From NCBI GenBank assembly GCA_017515465.1, contig JAFWFV010000049.1:1-64000 (forward strand): 64,000 bases of DNA, in the 5' to 3' direction. The DNA comes from Clostridiales bacterium (lineage in GTDB: Bacteria > Bacillota > Clostridia > Saccharofermentanales > Saccharofermentanaceae). Of the stretch, positions 9,224 through 18,427 are shown one piece after another; position 1 is the first letter of the stretch, and each line of letters opens with the position of its first letter. The notes under the pieces are model-generated. The model did not search any database. It worked only from the letters and a program-made list of their open reading frames with translations, and was not told the origin of the DNA. The translations under genes were made by a program, and so were the position numbers.

Positions 9224-9827
9224 GATAAACAAGATCACCAAGCTGACGGACAAGAGGTTCGTAAACCTCTATCAGGTAGACGGAGTTAATTCAAAAGGAT
9301 ATGAGTCACACTATCTGGTGGCATCCAGGTCAGAAACGGTGGAAGGCCTCAAGATGACAGATCACAAAGCCAGACCTGATGCAGTTGCCATCTACTCCAT
9401 AATGGACGGCAAGGTGGTACTGATCAGACAGTACAGATACCCCATCGACGGATGGATATATGAGTTCCCCGCAGGTCTCGTGGAGAACGGTGAGGATTAT
9501 CACGACACGGCGGTGAGGGAGCTTAAGGAAGAGACCGGTCTGGACCTGAAAGTCCTTAAGGCAGATCCCATGATCGAGAAGGCATGTTATACGTCCGTGG
9601 GAATGACTGATGAAGCGACTGCAACGGTGTATGGCTATGCATCCGGAGAGATCACTCACAGGTTCGAGGAGATCAGTGAGGAGATCGAAGTTGTACTGGC
9701 AGACAAAGAGGAATGCAGACGCATCCTCAGAGAGGAAAATGTGGCCGTAATATGCCAGTATCAGCTGATGCATTTCATCAGCGATGAAGAGCCTTTCGGA
9801 TTCCTGAAAGACTTTGCTATTGAGTAA
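9216..9827 (+). CDS. NUDIX hydrolase, ADP-ribose pyrophosphatase-like
   Basis: The 203-residue protein has a full NUDIX box, GLVENGEDYHDTAVRELKEE followed by TGL, which binds Mg2+ and cleaves nucleoside diphosphate-X compounds. The preceding FPAGL segment and the size fit ADP-ribose or ADP-sugar pyrophosphatases. The start at 9216 with GGAGAG before it is chosen over a longer in-frame start at 9099 that would lie deep inside the alpha-galactosidase. It is the last gene of the operon. It may clean up a sugar nucleotide made by the neighbouring pathway, which is inference. Confidence 0.85.
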   Translation: MAEINKITKLTDKRFVNLYQVDGVNSKGYESHYLVASRSETVEGLKMTDHKARPDAVAIYSIMDGKVVLIRQYRYPIDGWIYEFPAGLVENGEDYHDTAVRELKEETGLDLKVLKADPMIEKACYTSVGMTDEATATVYGYASGEITHRFEEISEEIEVVLADKEECRRILREENVAVICQYQLMHFISDEEPFGFLKDFAIE

Positions 9828-9996
9828 ATCCGACTTTAATTTGCTTTATTTGTTCTCTTGCCGAGAAAACGCGAACAAAACCGCGGGTTTCCACCCTTTT
9901 TTTGTATGATTTGCCAACGGGACACGGCACCTTACGCGTGATAGAATTTTTATATCGGGTAAGTGTTTTCAGTTTTATCAAAAGAGGTTGATAATT
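9828..9996 (+). other. Intergenic space before carD with weak terminator
   Basis: A short palindrome AAACC-GCG-GGTTT (9878-9890) followed by CCACCC and seven T residues (to 9903) could end the alpha-galactosidase operon. An AT-rich TGATAGAAT (9939-9947) may be an extended -10 for carD, though no good -35 lies at the right spacing. Confidence 0.4.
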
Positions 9997-10527
9997 ATGG
10001 GTTTTACAGTAGGTGACGCAATCGTCTACGGCGGCAGCGGAGTATGTGAGATCGAAGATATCAGGGACATCAGTTTTTACCGTGAGCGTCCTCAGAAATA
10101 TTATGTTCTCAAGCCTCTGTTTTCTGCACAGTCAGCCGTGATGTATGTTCCCATGTCAAACAAGGAACAGGTGTCCAAGATCCACCCTGTAATGTCCAAG
10201 GATGAGGCAATGTCCATCATCAAGAAGATCCCCATCCCCGGAGTAAAGTGGATCGAAGACCGCAACGAGCGTAAAGAGACTTTCAACGGGATCGTAAACG
10301 ATGGCAAGAGAGAAGATATAGTCAGTCTCATCACCCTCATCGAGAAGCACAGGGATAATCTCCTGTCCGAGGGGAAGAAGCTCAATGCACAGGATGAGAG
10401 GATCCTGGTGGAGGCGTTGAGGAGGATCAACACCGAATTTGCCGTTGCACTCGGCATGGAACCTGATGCAGTGGACAGATTTATCAGGGACCGCATCTAC
10501 AAGGACAGCGCAAAGGCTCTGGCCTGA
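9997..10527 (+). CDS. CarD/CdnL-type transcriptional regulator
   Basis: The 176-residue protein has the CarD N-terminal RNA-polymerase-interaction domain: FTVGDAIVYGGSGVCEIEDI, then YYVLKPLF and MYVPMSNKE (residues 1-65), followed by an all-helical C-terminal domain. CarD proteins bind the RpoB beta1 lobe and stabilise open promoter complexes. The ATG at 9997 is used because AAAGAGG is spaced correctly; the nearby TTG at 9988 sits on the ribosome site itself. It stands alone between a weak terminator and a strong one. Confidence 0.88.
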   Translation: MGFTVGDAIVYGGSGVCEIEDIRDISFYRERPQKYYVLKPLFSAQSAVMYVPMSNKEQVSKIHPVMSKDEAMSIIKKIPIPGVKWIEDRNERKETFNGIVNDGKREDIVSLITLIEKHRDNLLSEGKKLNAQDERILVEALRRINTEFAVALGMEPDAVDRFIRDRIYKDSAKALA

Positions 10528-10552
10528 GCGCCGGAATAACACGACACATACG

Positions 10553-10580
10553 GGCTGTCTGGTCACAGACAGCCTTTTTT
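10553..10580 (+). terminator. Rho-independent terminator after carD
   Basis: A perfect 9-bp stem (GGCTGTCTG / CAGACAGCC) with a four-base loop is followed directly by six T residues. Confidence 0.9.
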
Positions 10581-10581
10581 A

Positions 10582-10610
10582 TTGCCATTAGCAGCCTTTA
10601 GCCTTATAAT
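10582..10610 (+). promoter_or_regulatory. Sigma-70-type promoter for glf
   Basis: TTGCCA (10582-10587) and TATAAT (10605-10610) are separated by 17 bases. The predicted start is near 10617, about 30 bases before the glf start codon. Confidence 0.7.
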
Positions 10611-10646
10611 ATATATTTGTTTTATTAGAAAGGTTTGGGTGAACTA

Positions 10647-11756
10647 ATGAGCGATTATGATTTTCTCATCGTAGGTGCGGGGCTTTACGGCGCTTCTTTT
10701 GCCAGGCTCGCAACCGACGACGGATACAGATGCCTCGTTATCGACAGGCGTGATAACATCGCCGGTAATGTATATACCGAGAATGTTCACGGCATCAATG
10801 TTTATAAATACGGCGCACATATCTTCCACACCGATGACGATGCTGTCTGGAAGTTTGCTCAGCGCTTTGCCGAATTCAACAGATACACCAATACGGTCAT
10901 AGCCAATTACAACGGGGAACTCTATTCTCTCCCGTTCAACATGTATACCTTCAACAAGATGTGGGGTGTCATAACTCCCGATGAGGCCAGGGCAAAGCTT
11001 GATGAGCAGATAGCCATGTGCCACGTTGATGAACCAAAGAATCTCGAGGAGCAGGCAATGTCTCTCATCGGCAGGGATATATACGAGAAGCTCATCAAGG
11101 GATATACCGAGAAGCAGTGGGGCAGGAAGGCAACGGAACTTCCCGGCTTCATCATCAAGAGGCTTCCCGTCAGGCTGACATACAACAACAACTATTTCAA
11201 TGACAAGTACCAGGGCATCCCCATCGGAGGATACACGGCATGGATATCCAAAATGCTGGATGGCATCGAGGTCAGGACAGGCGTTGATTATCTGAAGAAC
11301 AGGGAGGAACTGGATAAGCTGTCAGACAAGGTCATCTACACCGGCATGATCGATGAGTTCTACGGGTACAGGCTCGGCAACCTGGAATACAGGAGCCTGA
11401 GGTTCGAGACGGAATACATGCCTGACAAGGACGACTATCAGGGCAATGCCGTCGTTAACTACACGGACAGCGAGACACCCTATACGAGGATAATCGAACA
11501 TAAGCACTTTGAGTTCGGAAAGGGTGAAGGCACGGTGATCACCAGAGAGTATCCCTCAGACTGGAAGCCCGGCGACGAACCCTATTACCCTCTCAACAAC
11601 GAGAGGAACAACAAGCTGTATGAGGAGTACAGAAAGCTTGCCCTTGAGGATAACGTTTTCTTCGGAGGACGCCTTGGCAACTACAAGTACTTCGATATGG
11701 ATGATACGATTGCAGCCGCGATGAAGGACTATGCTATAATCTGCGCGGGGGAATAA
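10647..11756 (+). CDS. glf: UDP-galactopyranose mutase
   Basis: This 369-residue FAD enzyme interconverts UDP-galactopyranose and UDP-galactofuranose, the donor for galactofuranose-containing surface glycans. It has the N-terminal FAD-binding GAGLYGASFAR loop, the HIFHTDD and NRYTNTV segments, YTEKQWGRKATELP and the C-terminal GGRLGNYKYFDMDD motif, all typical of bacterial Glf. Length is normal. The ATG at 10647 follows GGGTGA; a TTG at 10635 is less likely. With an alpha-galactosidase nearby, galactose chemistry is a theme of this end of the window, though no galactofuranosyltransferase is seen. Confidence 0.93.
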   Translation: MSDYDFLIVGAGLYGASFARLATDDGYRCLVIDRRDNIAGNVYTENVHGINVYKYGAHIFHTDDDAVWKFAQRFAEFNRYTNTVIANYNGELYSLPFNMYTFNKMWGVITPDEARAKLDEQIAMCHVDEPKNLEEQAMSLIGRDIYEKLIKGYTEKQWGRKATELPGFIIKRLPVRLTYNNNYFNDKYQGIPIGGYTAWISKMLDGIEVRTGVDYLKNREELDKLSDKVIYTGMIDEFYGYRLGNLEYRSLRFETEYMPDKDDYQGNAVVNYTDSETPYTRIIEHKHFEFGKGEGTVITREYPSDWKPGDEPYYPLNNERNNKLYEEYRKLALEDNVFFGGRLGNYKYFDMDDTIAAAMKDYAIICAGE

Positions 11757-11776
11757 ATAACGGAGAGTTTTAGAAA

Positions 11777-13183
11777 ATGAAAATCACGAAGAAGATCATC
11801 ACAACACTGCTGGCAATGACAATGATCGTTTCAGCTTCTTCTGCCGTCGTACTGGCAGAGGATACGGCCGGGACCGATCCCGTCGTTGCTACCGAGTCAA
11901 CAGAAGAGACAAAGGACCTGTCCCAGTACACATTCCAGAATATCTACGGAAGCCAGCTGACGGCATATCTCGACCACCAGTACAGGTTCAACGGACAGGA
12001 TATCCCTCTTGCCGAATCGAACTTCTACTTCGTCAATGCATTCTTTGAACTGACACAGTATGCATATTACGGAATGTATCCCCAGACATCTGAGGGATTC
12101 GTTGACCTGTCAGCGGCATACTCGGATCCTTCGAAATATGCCACCTATGGCGATTTCCTCATCTCCTATGCGGAGAGGACTCTGGAGAGCAGTTGCATCA
12201 TCTGCAGCAAGGCTCAGGAAGAGAACCTGACCCTGTCAGAAGAGACACTGGCACAGATCGATCAGATGATCGACCAGCTGGCCACTGAGGCTGAGAAATC
12301 CAACCTGACACTCGAGCAGTATTTCCAGCTCTATTACGGACCTTCCTGCGATCAGGAATCCTACAGGAACGTTCTCAAGAACTACTATCTGGCAGATCTT
12401 TATGCATCCAAGTACTGCGAAGAGCACATCACTGATGACATGAGATATGTGCCCAACGTCAGATATGCCCTGTTCCAGGCTCCCGAAGAAACGGCAACAG
12501 CCGAGGAAAAGCAGACTGCAGAGACACTTGCAAATGAACTGGCAGCTGCAGCAGGAGGAGATCTGGACCTCCTCAAGACACTGGCAGACCAGAGCTATTC
12601 GGACGGAACATGCTATCAGTCCAGCGACATCACTGTAGCCAGGGGACAGACTGTTTCAGTCTTTGAGGAATGGACGTACGACCCCGCCAGACAGGAAGGT
12701 GATATCGAGGTCATCTACGCTCCTGAGTTCGGATATTTCACAGTAGGATATCTGGGACTGACAGAGCAGGATCAGGAGACACTGGACAGCCAGGTGGTCG
12801 CTCAGCTCTCACAGGAGATCTCTGAGTCCATCGACAATGGCGAATATGAGTTCGGAACGGATCAGCCCTATGCTCCTGCAGCTCCCGTATCAGGAGATAC
12901 TGCTCCCTCAGGTGAGGTCAATCCTGACGGAACACAGACAGCACCCGAAGAGGGAAGGTCATCCGTTGCAACAGTGCTGATCATCATCTTTGCCGTTATC
13001 GGAGGCGTTGCGGTAGTTGCCATCATAATCATCCTGACCACTTACATCGTAAAGAAGATCAACAGCGGCAAAAAGGAAAAGAACGCTGAAGATGAAGCAC
13101 AGGACGCTCCCGCCGGAGAGTTGGAAGAAACAGAAACACCTGTTGATACAACAGAAGAAACTAACGAAGAGGAAGATGAATAA
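11777..13183 (+). CDS. Secreted SurA/PrsA-like protein with C-terminal membrane anchor
   Basis: The 468-residue protein starts with a signal peptide (cleavage near residue 27, after VVLA), has a helical middle that resembles SurA/PrsA N-terminal chaperone domains (for example the LTLEQYFQLYYGPSCDQESY segment), an alanine/proline-rich linker, one strong transmembrane helix (about 395-418) and an acidic tail. The same helical pattern occurs in the protein at 18428-19984, so the two look like distant paralogues. A clear parvulin active-site motif is not visible. Its stop codon overlaps the gatC start by one base, so it is transcribed with the transamidase genes. Confidence 0.6.
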   Translation: MKITKKIITTLLAMTMIVSASSAVVLAEDTAGTDPVVATESTEETKDLSQYTFQNIYGSQLTAYLDHQYRFNGQDIPLAESNFYFVNAFFELTQYAYYGMYPQTSEGFVDLSAAYSDPSKYATYGDFLISYAERTLESSCIICSKAQEENLTLSEETLAQIDQMIDQLATEAEKSNLTLEQYFQLYYGPSCDQESYRNVLKNYYLADLYASKYCEEHITDDMRYVPNVRYALFQAPEETATAEEKQTAETLANELAAAAGGDLDLLKTLADQSYSDGTCYQSSDITVARGQTVSVFEEWTYDPARQEGDIEVIYAPEFGYFTVGYLGLTEQDQETLDSQVVAQLSQEISESIDNGEYEFGTDQPYAPAAPVSGDTAPSGEVNPDGTQTAPEEGRSSVATVLIIIFAVIGGVAVVAIIIILTTYIVKKINSGKKEKNAEDEAQDAPAGELEETETPVDTTEETNEEEDE

Positions 13184-13470
13184 TGGAGATCACACCTGAA
13201 TTGGTAGGTTATCTCGAGAAGCTCGGAAGGATCAGACTGACTCCCGAAGAGGAAGAGAGGACCCAGAAGGAATTGGGAAGCATCCTGGCTTATATCGACA
13301 AGCTGGGAGAACTGGACACGGCAGGAGTCGAGCCTCTGAGCCACGCATTCGGAAGGACGAATGTAGTCAGGGAGGATGCTGTCCTGAACGGGGACATGCA
13401 GGATCTGATCCTGGCCAATGCGGCAGAGACAAAGGACGGAGCTATCCTTGTTCCGAAGACTGTTGAGTGA
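13183..13470 (+). CDS. gatC: Asp-tRNA(Asn)/Glu-tRNA(Gln) amidotransferase subunit C
   Basis: The 95-residue protein has the standard GatC layout: an N-terminal segment ending in LGRIRLTPEEEE, the helical LGSILAYIDKLGELDT and the VEPLSHAF motif that wraps around GatA. It stabilises the GatAB complex that amidates misacylated Asp-tRNA(Asn) or Glu-tRNA(Gln). It is the first of the gatCAB set. Confidence 0.95.
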   Translation: MEITPELVGYLEKLGRIRLTPEEEERTQKELGSILAYIDKLGELDTAGVEPLSHAFGRTNVVREDAVLNGDMQDLILANAAETKDGAILVPKTVE

Positions 13471-13477
13471 GGAGCAT

Positions 13478-14920
13478 ATGAGTATGACAAACGAAGAGAT
13501 ATTGAGATTAAGTGCGTCAGAACTCGCTTCCGTCATCAGGGAAGGCAGTGTCTCCTCCGAGGAAGCGGCCAGAGCTTACATCGAAGCCATCAAGGCAGAG
13601 GATGGGAAATACAATTCATATGTCACAGTATGTGATGACGCCATAGAAGAAGCAAAGAGGATAGATGAAGGGATCAGGTCAGGTGAGATAGACTCACCTC
13701 TGGCAGGCGTGCCCGTTGCAGTCAAGGACAACATCTGTACCAAGGGCATCCTGACATCCTGCGGTTCCAGGATGCTCAGCAACTTCATCCCGCCCTACGA
13801 TGCCACGGTAGTAAGAAAGCTCAAGGAAGCCGGGATGGTCATCCTCGGCAAGACCAACATGGACGAATTTGCCATGGGTTCCACCACTGAGACATCATTT
13901 TACGGACCTACAGTAAATCCTCACGGAACAGGCAAGGTTCCCGGAGGTTCTTCCGGCGGATCTGCTGCATGCATGGCGGCAGGCCTGGCTCCCTTATCCC
14001 TGGGATCCGATACAGGCGGATCCATCAGGCAGCCCGCATCATTCTGCGGCGTTACGGGCCTAAAGCCTACATACGGTACAGTTTCCAGATATGGTCTGGT
14101 GGCGTTTGCCTCATCACTGGATCAGATAGGACCCATCGGCAAAAATGCCGAGGACTGCGCCCTGCTCTTTAACATCATCAGCGGTGTTGATGACAGGGAT
14201 CAGTCTTCCACGGAATCCGATAAGGTCGATCTGGATAAGATCAAAAACTTCGATGTTTCAGGAAAGAAGATCGGCATCCCTGAGGAATATTTCGGTGAAG
14301 GCATCGATGAGGATGTCAGGGCCAGAGTATCCGAGGCGGTCAGGTTCTTCGAGGAACGCGGCGCAACGGTCGAGAAGTTCAAGATGCCCATAATCGATTA
14401 TGCGATCCCCACCTATTACATCATCGCCTGCGCCGAGGCATGCTCCAACCTCTCCAGATATGACGGAGTCAAATATGGATTCAGACCCGAGGGCGTTGAT
14501 AACCTCATGGATCTCTACATCAGGTCCAGGAGCGAGGGATTCGGAATGGAGGTCAAGAGGAGGATCATGCTCGGCAACTTCGTTCTGTCCTCAGGCTATT
14601 ACGATGCTTACTATAACAAGGCACTGCAGGCAAAGGCTCTCATCAAGAAGGCCTTTGACGAGGCTTTCGAAAAATACGATGTGGTAATGGGCCCCGTTGC
14701 CCCCACAACGGCCCTCAACATGGGCGAGAGCCTGTCAGATCCGCTCAAGATGTACCTGGGTGATATCTGTACGGTACTGATCAACATCGTCGGACTGCCC
14801 GCCATTTCCATTCCCTGCGGAAATGACAGCAACAACATGCCCGTTGGTCTCCAGATCATAGGCAGGCACTACGACGAAGAGACGATACTCGGATTTGCCG
14901 CAAGTTACCAGAGAGGTTGA
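13478..14920 (+). CDS. gatA: Asp-tRNA(Asn)/Glu-tRNA(Gln) amidotransferase subunit A
   Basis: This 480-residue amidase-signature enzyme releases ammonia from glutamine for transfer to the misacylated tRNA. The Ser-cisSer-Lys triad is visible as the lysine of VAVKDNI, the cis-serine of GGSSGGSAA and the nucleophile serine in GSDTGGSIRQPA. Length is normal. The start at 13478 has GAGGAG six bases before it; an upstream in-frame ATG at 13418 lies inside gatC and is rejected. It starts 7 bp after gatC. Confidence 0.96.
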   Translation: MSMTNEEILRLSASELASVIREGSVSSEEAARAYIEAIKAEDGKYNSYVTVCDDAIEEAKRIDEGIRSGEIDSPLAGVPVAVKDNICTKGILTSCGSRMLSNFIPPYDATVVRKLKEAGMVILGKTNMDEFAMGSTTETSFYGPTVNPHGTGKVPGGSSGGSAACMAAGLAPLSLGSDTGGSIRQPASFCGVTGLKPTYGTVSRYGLVAFASSLDQIGPIGKNAEDCALLFNIISGVDDRDQSSTESDKVDLDKIKNFDVSGKKIGIPEEYFGEGIDEDVRARVSEAVRFFEERGATVEKFKMPIIDYAIPTYYIIACAEACSNLSRYDGVKYGFRPEGVDNLMDLYIRSRSEGFGMEVKRRIMLGNFVLSSGYYDAYYNKALQAKALIKKAFDEAFEKYDVVMGPVAPTTALNMGESLSDPLKMYLGDICTVLINIVGLPAISIPCGNDSNNMPVGLQIIGRHYDEETILGFAASYQRG

Positions 14921-14925
14921 TAGAG

Positions 14926-16365
14926 ATGACTGATTACGAGATGGTTATAGGACTGGAAGTTCACTGCGAGCTTTCGACGGAGTCCAAGATTTTCTGTTCA
15001 TGTTCCACCAAGTTCGGAGGAGCACCCAACACACATGTATGTGAAGTATGTTCCGGTATGCCGGGCACGCTTCCCACGCTCAACAGGCAGGTAGTCGAAT
15101 ATGCCGTCAAGGCAGGTCTGGCCCTGAACTGTGAGATCACCAGGAAGAACAAGTTCGACCGTAAGAATTACTTCTATCCCGACCTTCCCAAGGCTTACCA
15201 GATATCACAGCTCTACTTCCCCATATGCAGGAATGGTCATGTTGATATCAAGACTGAGAATGGGACTAAATCCATCGGTATCCACGAGATCCACATGGAG
15301 GAGGATGCGGGCAAGCTCGTGCACGATCCCCTTTCCGGCAAGACAATGGTCGATTTCAACAGGTGCGGTGTGCCCCTGATCGAGATCGTATCAGAGCCTG
15401 ATTTCAGATCGGCAGACGAGGTCATCAAATACCTCGAAAAGCTCAGGGATACTCTCCAGTATCTGGGCGTATCCGACTGCAAGATGCAGGAGGGCTCCAT
15501 GAGGGCTGATGTCAACCTGTCCGTCAGGCCCAGAGGCCAGAAGGAGTTCGGAACCAGAACGGAGATGAAGAACATCGCATCCCTCAAGGCCATCGCCAGA
15601 GCCATCGACTACGAATACGAACGTCAGGTGGATGCCATCGAGGCAGGCGAGAAGATCGTTCAGGAGACCAGGAGATGGGATGACGAGAAGGAATATACAT
15701 ATGCCATGAGGTCCAAGGAGGATGCTCAGGATTACAAGTATTTCCCCGACCCTGACCTCATGCCCATAGAGATCAGCGAAGAATACATAAGACAGATCAG
15801 GGAAGCTCTTCCCGAGCTTGCCGATGCAAAGCGCGACAGATATGTAAATGAGCTGGGACTCCCTGAATACGATGCGGACATCATCACGGGATCCACGACA
15901 CTTGTTAAGGTGTTCGAGACCTCATGCAGCATTACGGGAGCTCCCAAGGACTGCTCCAACTGGGTAATGACTGATCTGCTCAAGCTCTGCAACGATAATC
16001 ACATCTCACCTGAGGACATCACTTTCAGGCATGAATCATTAGGTGAGATCATCAAGATGGTAAACGACGGCAAGATCAACCGTAAGACGGGCCGCGATGT
16101 CTTTGCAAAGGTATTTACTGATAATGTGGATCCTGCAAAGTACGTTGAGGAGAACGGTCTGGCCCAGGTCTCTGACCTGTCTGCCATTGAGCCTGTCATC
16201 AGAGAGGTCCTGGCGAATAATGAGAAGGCCGTATCCGAGTATCTGGCAGGTTCCGAGAAGAACTTCCAGTTCCTGACAGGCCAGTCAATGAGATCGCTCA
16301 AGGGCAAGGCAGACCCTCAGGCCGTCAGGGCAACCCTGCAGAAGCTCCTTGATGAGATGAGGTAA
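14926..16365 (+). CDS. gatB: Asp-tRNA(Asn)/Glu-tRNA(Gln) amidotransferase subunit B
   Basis: The 479-residue protein is the kinase and amidotransferase subunit. It has the N-terminal MVIGLEVHCELSTESKIFC motif, a zinc-type cysteine set (CSCS ... CEVCSGMPG) and the C-terminal helical YqeY-like tail that binds the tRNA. GAGAGG precedes the ATG at 14926; the TTG at 14917 is on the ribosome site. It completes the gatCAB set, implying that this organism makes Gln-tRNA or Asn-tRNA by the indirect route. Confidence 0.96.
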   Translation: MTDYEMVIGLEVHCELSTESKIFCSCSTKFGGAPNTHVCEVCSGMPGTLPTLNRQVVEYAVKAGLALNCEITRKNKFDRKNYFYPDLPKAYQISQLYFPICRNGHVDIKTENGTKSIGIHEIHMEEDAGKLVHDPLSGKTMVDFNRCGVPLIEIVSEPDFRSADEVIKYLEKLRDTLQYLGVSDCKMQEGSMRADVNLSVRPRGQKEFGTRTEMKNIASLKAIARAIDYEYERQVDAIEAGEKIVQETRRWDDEKEYTYAMRSKEDAQDYKYFPDPDLMPIEISEEYIRQIREALPELADAKRDRYVNELGLPEYDADIITGSTTLVKVFETSCSITGAPKDCSNWVMTDLLKLCNDNHISPEDITFRHESLGEIIKMVNDGKINRKTGRDVFAKVFTDNVDPAKYVEENGLAQVSDLSAIEPVIREVLANNEKAVSEYLAGSEKNFQFLTGQSMRSLKGKADPQAVRATLQKLLDEMR

Positions 16366-16377
16366 TTACCGGGACAT

Positions 16378-17712
16378 ATGCAGACAGTTATCAGTCTTTT
16401 GGTAGTCATAATCCTCATACTCATCAATGCATTTTTCTCGGGAACCGAGATGGCAGTGATAACCCTTAACGATGCCAAGATCAGGAAGATGGCAGAGGAG
16501 GGCAACAGGAACGCAGAGAAGGTATTGAAGTTCATAGACAATCCTTCCAATTTCCTCGCCACGATCCAGGTGGGCGTAACATTTGCGGGATTCCTGTCTT
16601 CGGCTTTCGCTGCAAACAGCTTTTCCGAAAAAGCTGCGCTCCTGATAGATCCTGAAGGGAAGTTCACGTGGATGCCAGCTCTTTGCACCATAGTCATCAC
16701 CCTGATCCTTTCCTTTATCTCACTCATCTTCGGAGAACTGGTCCCCAAGAGGATCGCCCAGAAATACTCAGAGAAATGGGCATTCCTGTGTGCAGGTCTG
16801 GTGAGGTTCTTCGGCGTGATCACAAAGCCTTTCGTATTTCTCCTTACCGTCACTACCAACGGGATACTGAGACTGTTCAGGATCAACCCGGATGACAACG
16901 ACAAGGAAGTCACCGAGGAAGAGATCAGGATGATGGTGGACGTAGGCTCCGAGACCGGCAACATCGAGGATTCCGAAAAGGAGATGATCGAGAATATCTT
17001 CGAGTTCAACGACAAGGAAGTATCCGAGATCATGACTCACAGAAAGAAGATCGTCTCGCTTCCCATCGATGCAGGATTCGATGAGGTGATGAAGGTCGCC
17101 AGGGAGGAGAGATATACCAGGATCCCTGTCTATAACGAGAATATCGATGATATCGAGGGCATCCTCCACATCAAGGATCTTATCGGCATCGAAGCCCCCA
17201 CAGAGGAAAATCCCTTTGATCTCAGGAAGCTCATCAGAGAGCCCCTGGTGGTCCATGAGACCAGAAAGATCTCATCCCTGTTTGCAGAGATGAAGACCTG
17301 CGGCATGCAGATGGCCGTGATCGTTGACGAATACGGCGGAACCATGGGCATATGCACCATCGAGGACATGCTGGAGGAGATCGTAGGAAACATCACCGAC
17401 GAGTTCGACGATGAGGAACAGAACCTGATCAAGCTGTCCAACGGCGACATAATAGTCCCCGGCGATACGACCCTGTCCGATCTCGAAGACATACTGGACA
17501 TGAAGCTGGACGCAGAGGAATACGATACCATAGCAGGTCTTGTCATCCAGCTCCTGGACAGAGTTCCGGAGGAAAAGGAACATCCCGTGGTTAATTATAA
17601 GAATATAAGTATTAAAGTACTCCATATAGAAGACCGCTGGATCTCCAAGGTCATGATCCACAAACTTCCCGCAGAAGAAGATGCGGAAGCAGGGGAATCC
17701 GGTGATGAGTAA
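16378..17712 (+). CDS. CNNM/CBS-domain membrane protein (hemolysin C / CorC family)
   Basis: The 444-residue protein has an N-terminal DUF21/CNNM membrane domain with about three to four helices (residues 1-150, FFSGTEMAVITL near the start and GELVPKRIAQKYSE), then paired CBS domains (about 200-330, with RIPVYNENIDDIEGILHIKDL and the MAVIVDEYGGTMGICTIEDM motif) and a C-terminal CorC/HlyC domain. Related proteins move or sense Mg2+ or Co2+. It lies 12 bp after gatB and overlaps the next gene by 8 bp. Confidence 0.88.
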   Translation: MQTVISLLVVIILILINAFFSGTEMAVITLNDAKIRKMAEEGNRNAEKVLKFIDNPSNFLATIQVGVTFAGFLSSAFAANSFSEKAALLIDPEGKFTWMPALCTIVITLILSFISLIFGELVPKRIAQKYSEKWAFLCAGLVRFFGVITKPFVFLLTVTTNGILRLFRINPDDNDKEVTEEEIRMMVDVGSETGNIEDSEKEMIENIFEFNDKEVSEIMTHRKKIVSLPIDAGFDEVMKVAREERYTRIPVYNENIDDIEGILHIKDLIGIEAPTEENPFDLRKLIREPLVVHETRKISSLFAEMKTCGMQMAVIVDEYGGTMGICTIEDMLEEIVGNITDEFDDEEQNLIKLSNGDIIVPGDTTLSDLEDILDMKLDAEEYDTIAGLVIQLLDRVPEEKEHPVVNYKNISIKVLHIEDRWISKVMIHKLPAEEDAEAGESGDE

Positions 17713-18346
17713 AGGATATGAGGCCATAATCTACGACCTGGACGGAACCCTTACCGATTCCATCCCCCTCATAATGAAGACTTTTAAGCTGGCCTATAAG
17801 GAGGTCTTCGGAAAGGTCGAAAGGACCGATGAAGACTTGATGTCCTATATCGGCAAGCCTCTGATGCAGACCTTTTCGGATGTTCACGATGAGAAAACGG
17901 CCAGGCTGCTCTTTGATACATACCTCAGCATCAATGAAAAGATGCTGGCAAATAATGAGCTTCTGCTGTTTCCCGGAGTCAGGGATTCGCTTGCGAGGAT
18001 AAAAGAGGCGGGAGTGCCTCAGGCGATAGTGACTTCCAAGAGGTTTTCTTCGGCCAGGATCACACTGGAACTGCAGGACTTGAACGGCCTGTTCGATCAG
18101 GGGGTATTCCTCGAGGACACGAAGGAGCACAAGCCTTCTCCCGAACCTCTCTTTGAATGTGCAAGGAGGCTGGGGATCACAGACATGAGCAAAGTCGTAT
18201 ATGTCGGGGATGCCGTAGTGGATTTCGAGTGTGCCATAAATGCCGGCGCGGACTTTGCCCTGGTGTCCTGGACAAGGATGGATATTGACGGCATAAGACG
18301 CCTGGGACAGCCCCGGATCATATCAAAGCTGGAAGAACTCCTGTAA
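17705..18346 (+). CDS. HAD-superfamily phosphatase (PpaX/Gph-like)
   Basis: The 213-residue protein has HAD motif I IYDLDGTLTDS, motif II VTSK, a lysine in EHKPSPEPL and motif III VGDAVVDFECAINAG. The alpha-helical cap after motif I is of the phosphoglycolate phosphatase/pyrophosphatase PpaX type. Substrate cannot be fixed. The ATG at 17705 is inside the previous gene's end, an 8-bp overlap consistent with translational coupling. Confidence 0.85.
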   Translation: MSKGYEAIIYDLDGTLTDSIPLIMKTFKLAYKEVFGKVERTDEDLMSYIGKPLMQTFSDVHDEKTARLLFDTYLSINEKMLANNELLLFPGVRDSLARIKEAGVPQAIVTSKRFSSARITLELQDLNGLFDQGVFLEDTKEHKPSPEPLFECARRLGITDMSKVVYVGDAVVDFECAINAGADFALVSWTRMDIDGIRRLGQPRIISKLEELL

Positions 18347-18348
18347 TC

Positions 18349-18377
18349 TTGCAATATTAAAAATCCTCTACTATAAT
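18349..18377 (+). promoter_or_regulatory. Sigma-70-type promoter for the PrsA/SurA-like gene
   Basis: TTGCAA (18349-18354) and TATAAT (18372-18377) are 17 bases apart. The -35 begins two bases after the end of the HAD gene. The predicted leader is about 44 bases, ending in the strong ribosome site AAAGGCGG. Confidence 0.75.
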
Positions 18378-18427
18378 GTCTTGGTATTATGCCCAAAATA
18401 TAAATTCGGATAAAAGGCGGTTTTAAA

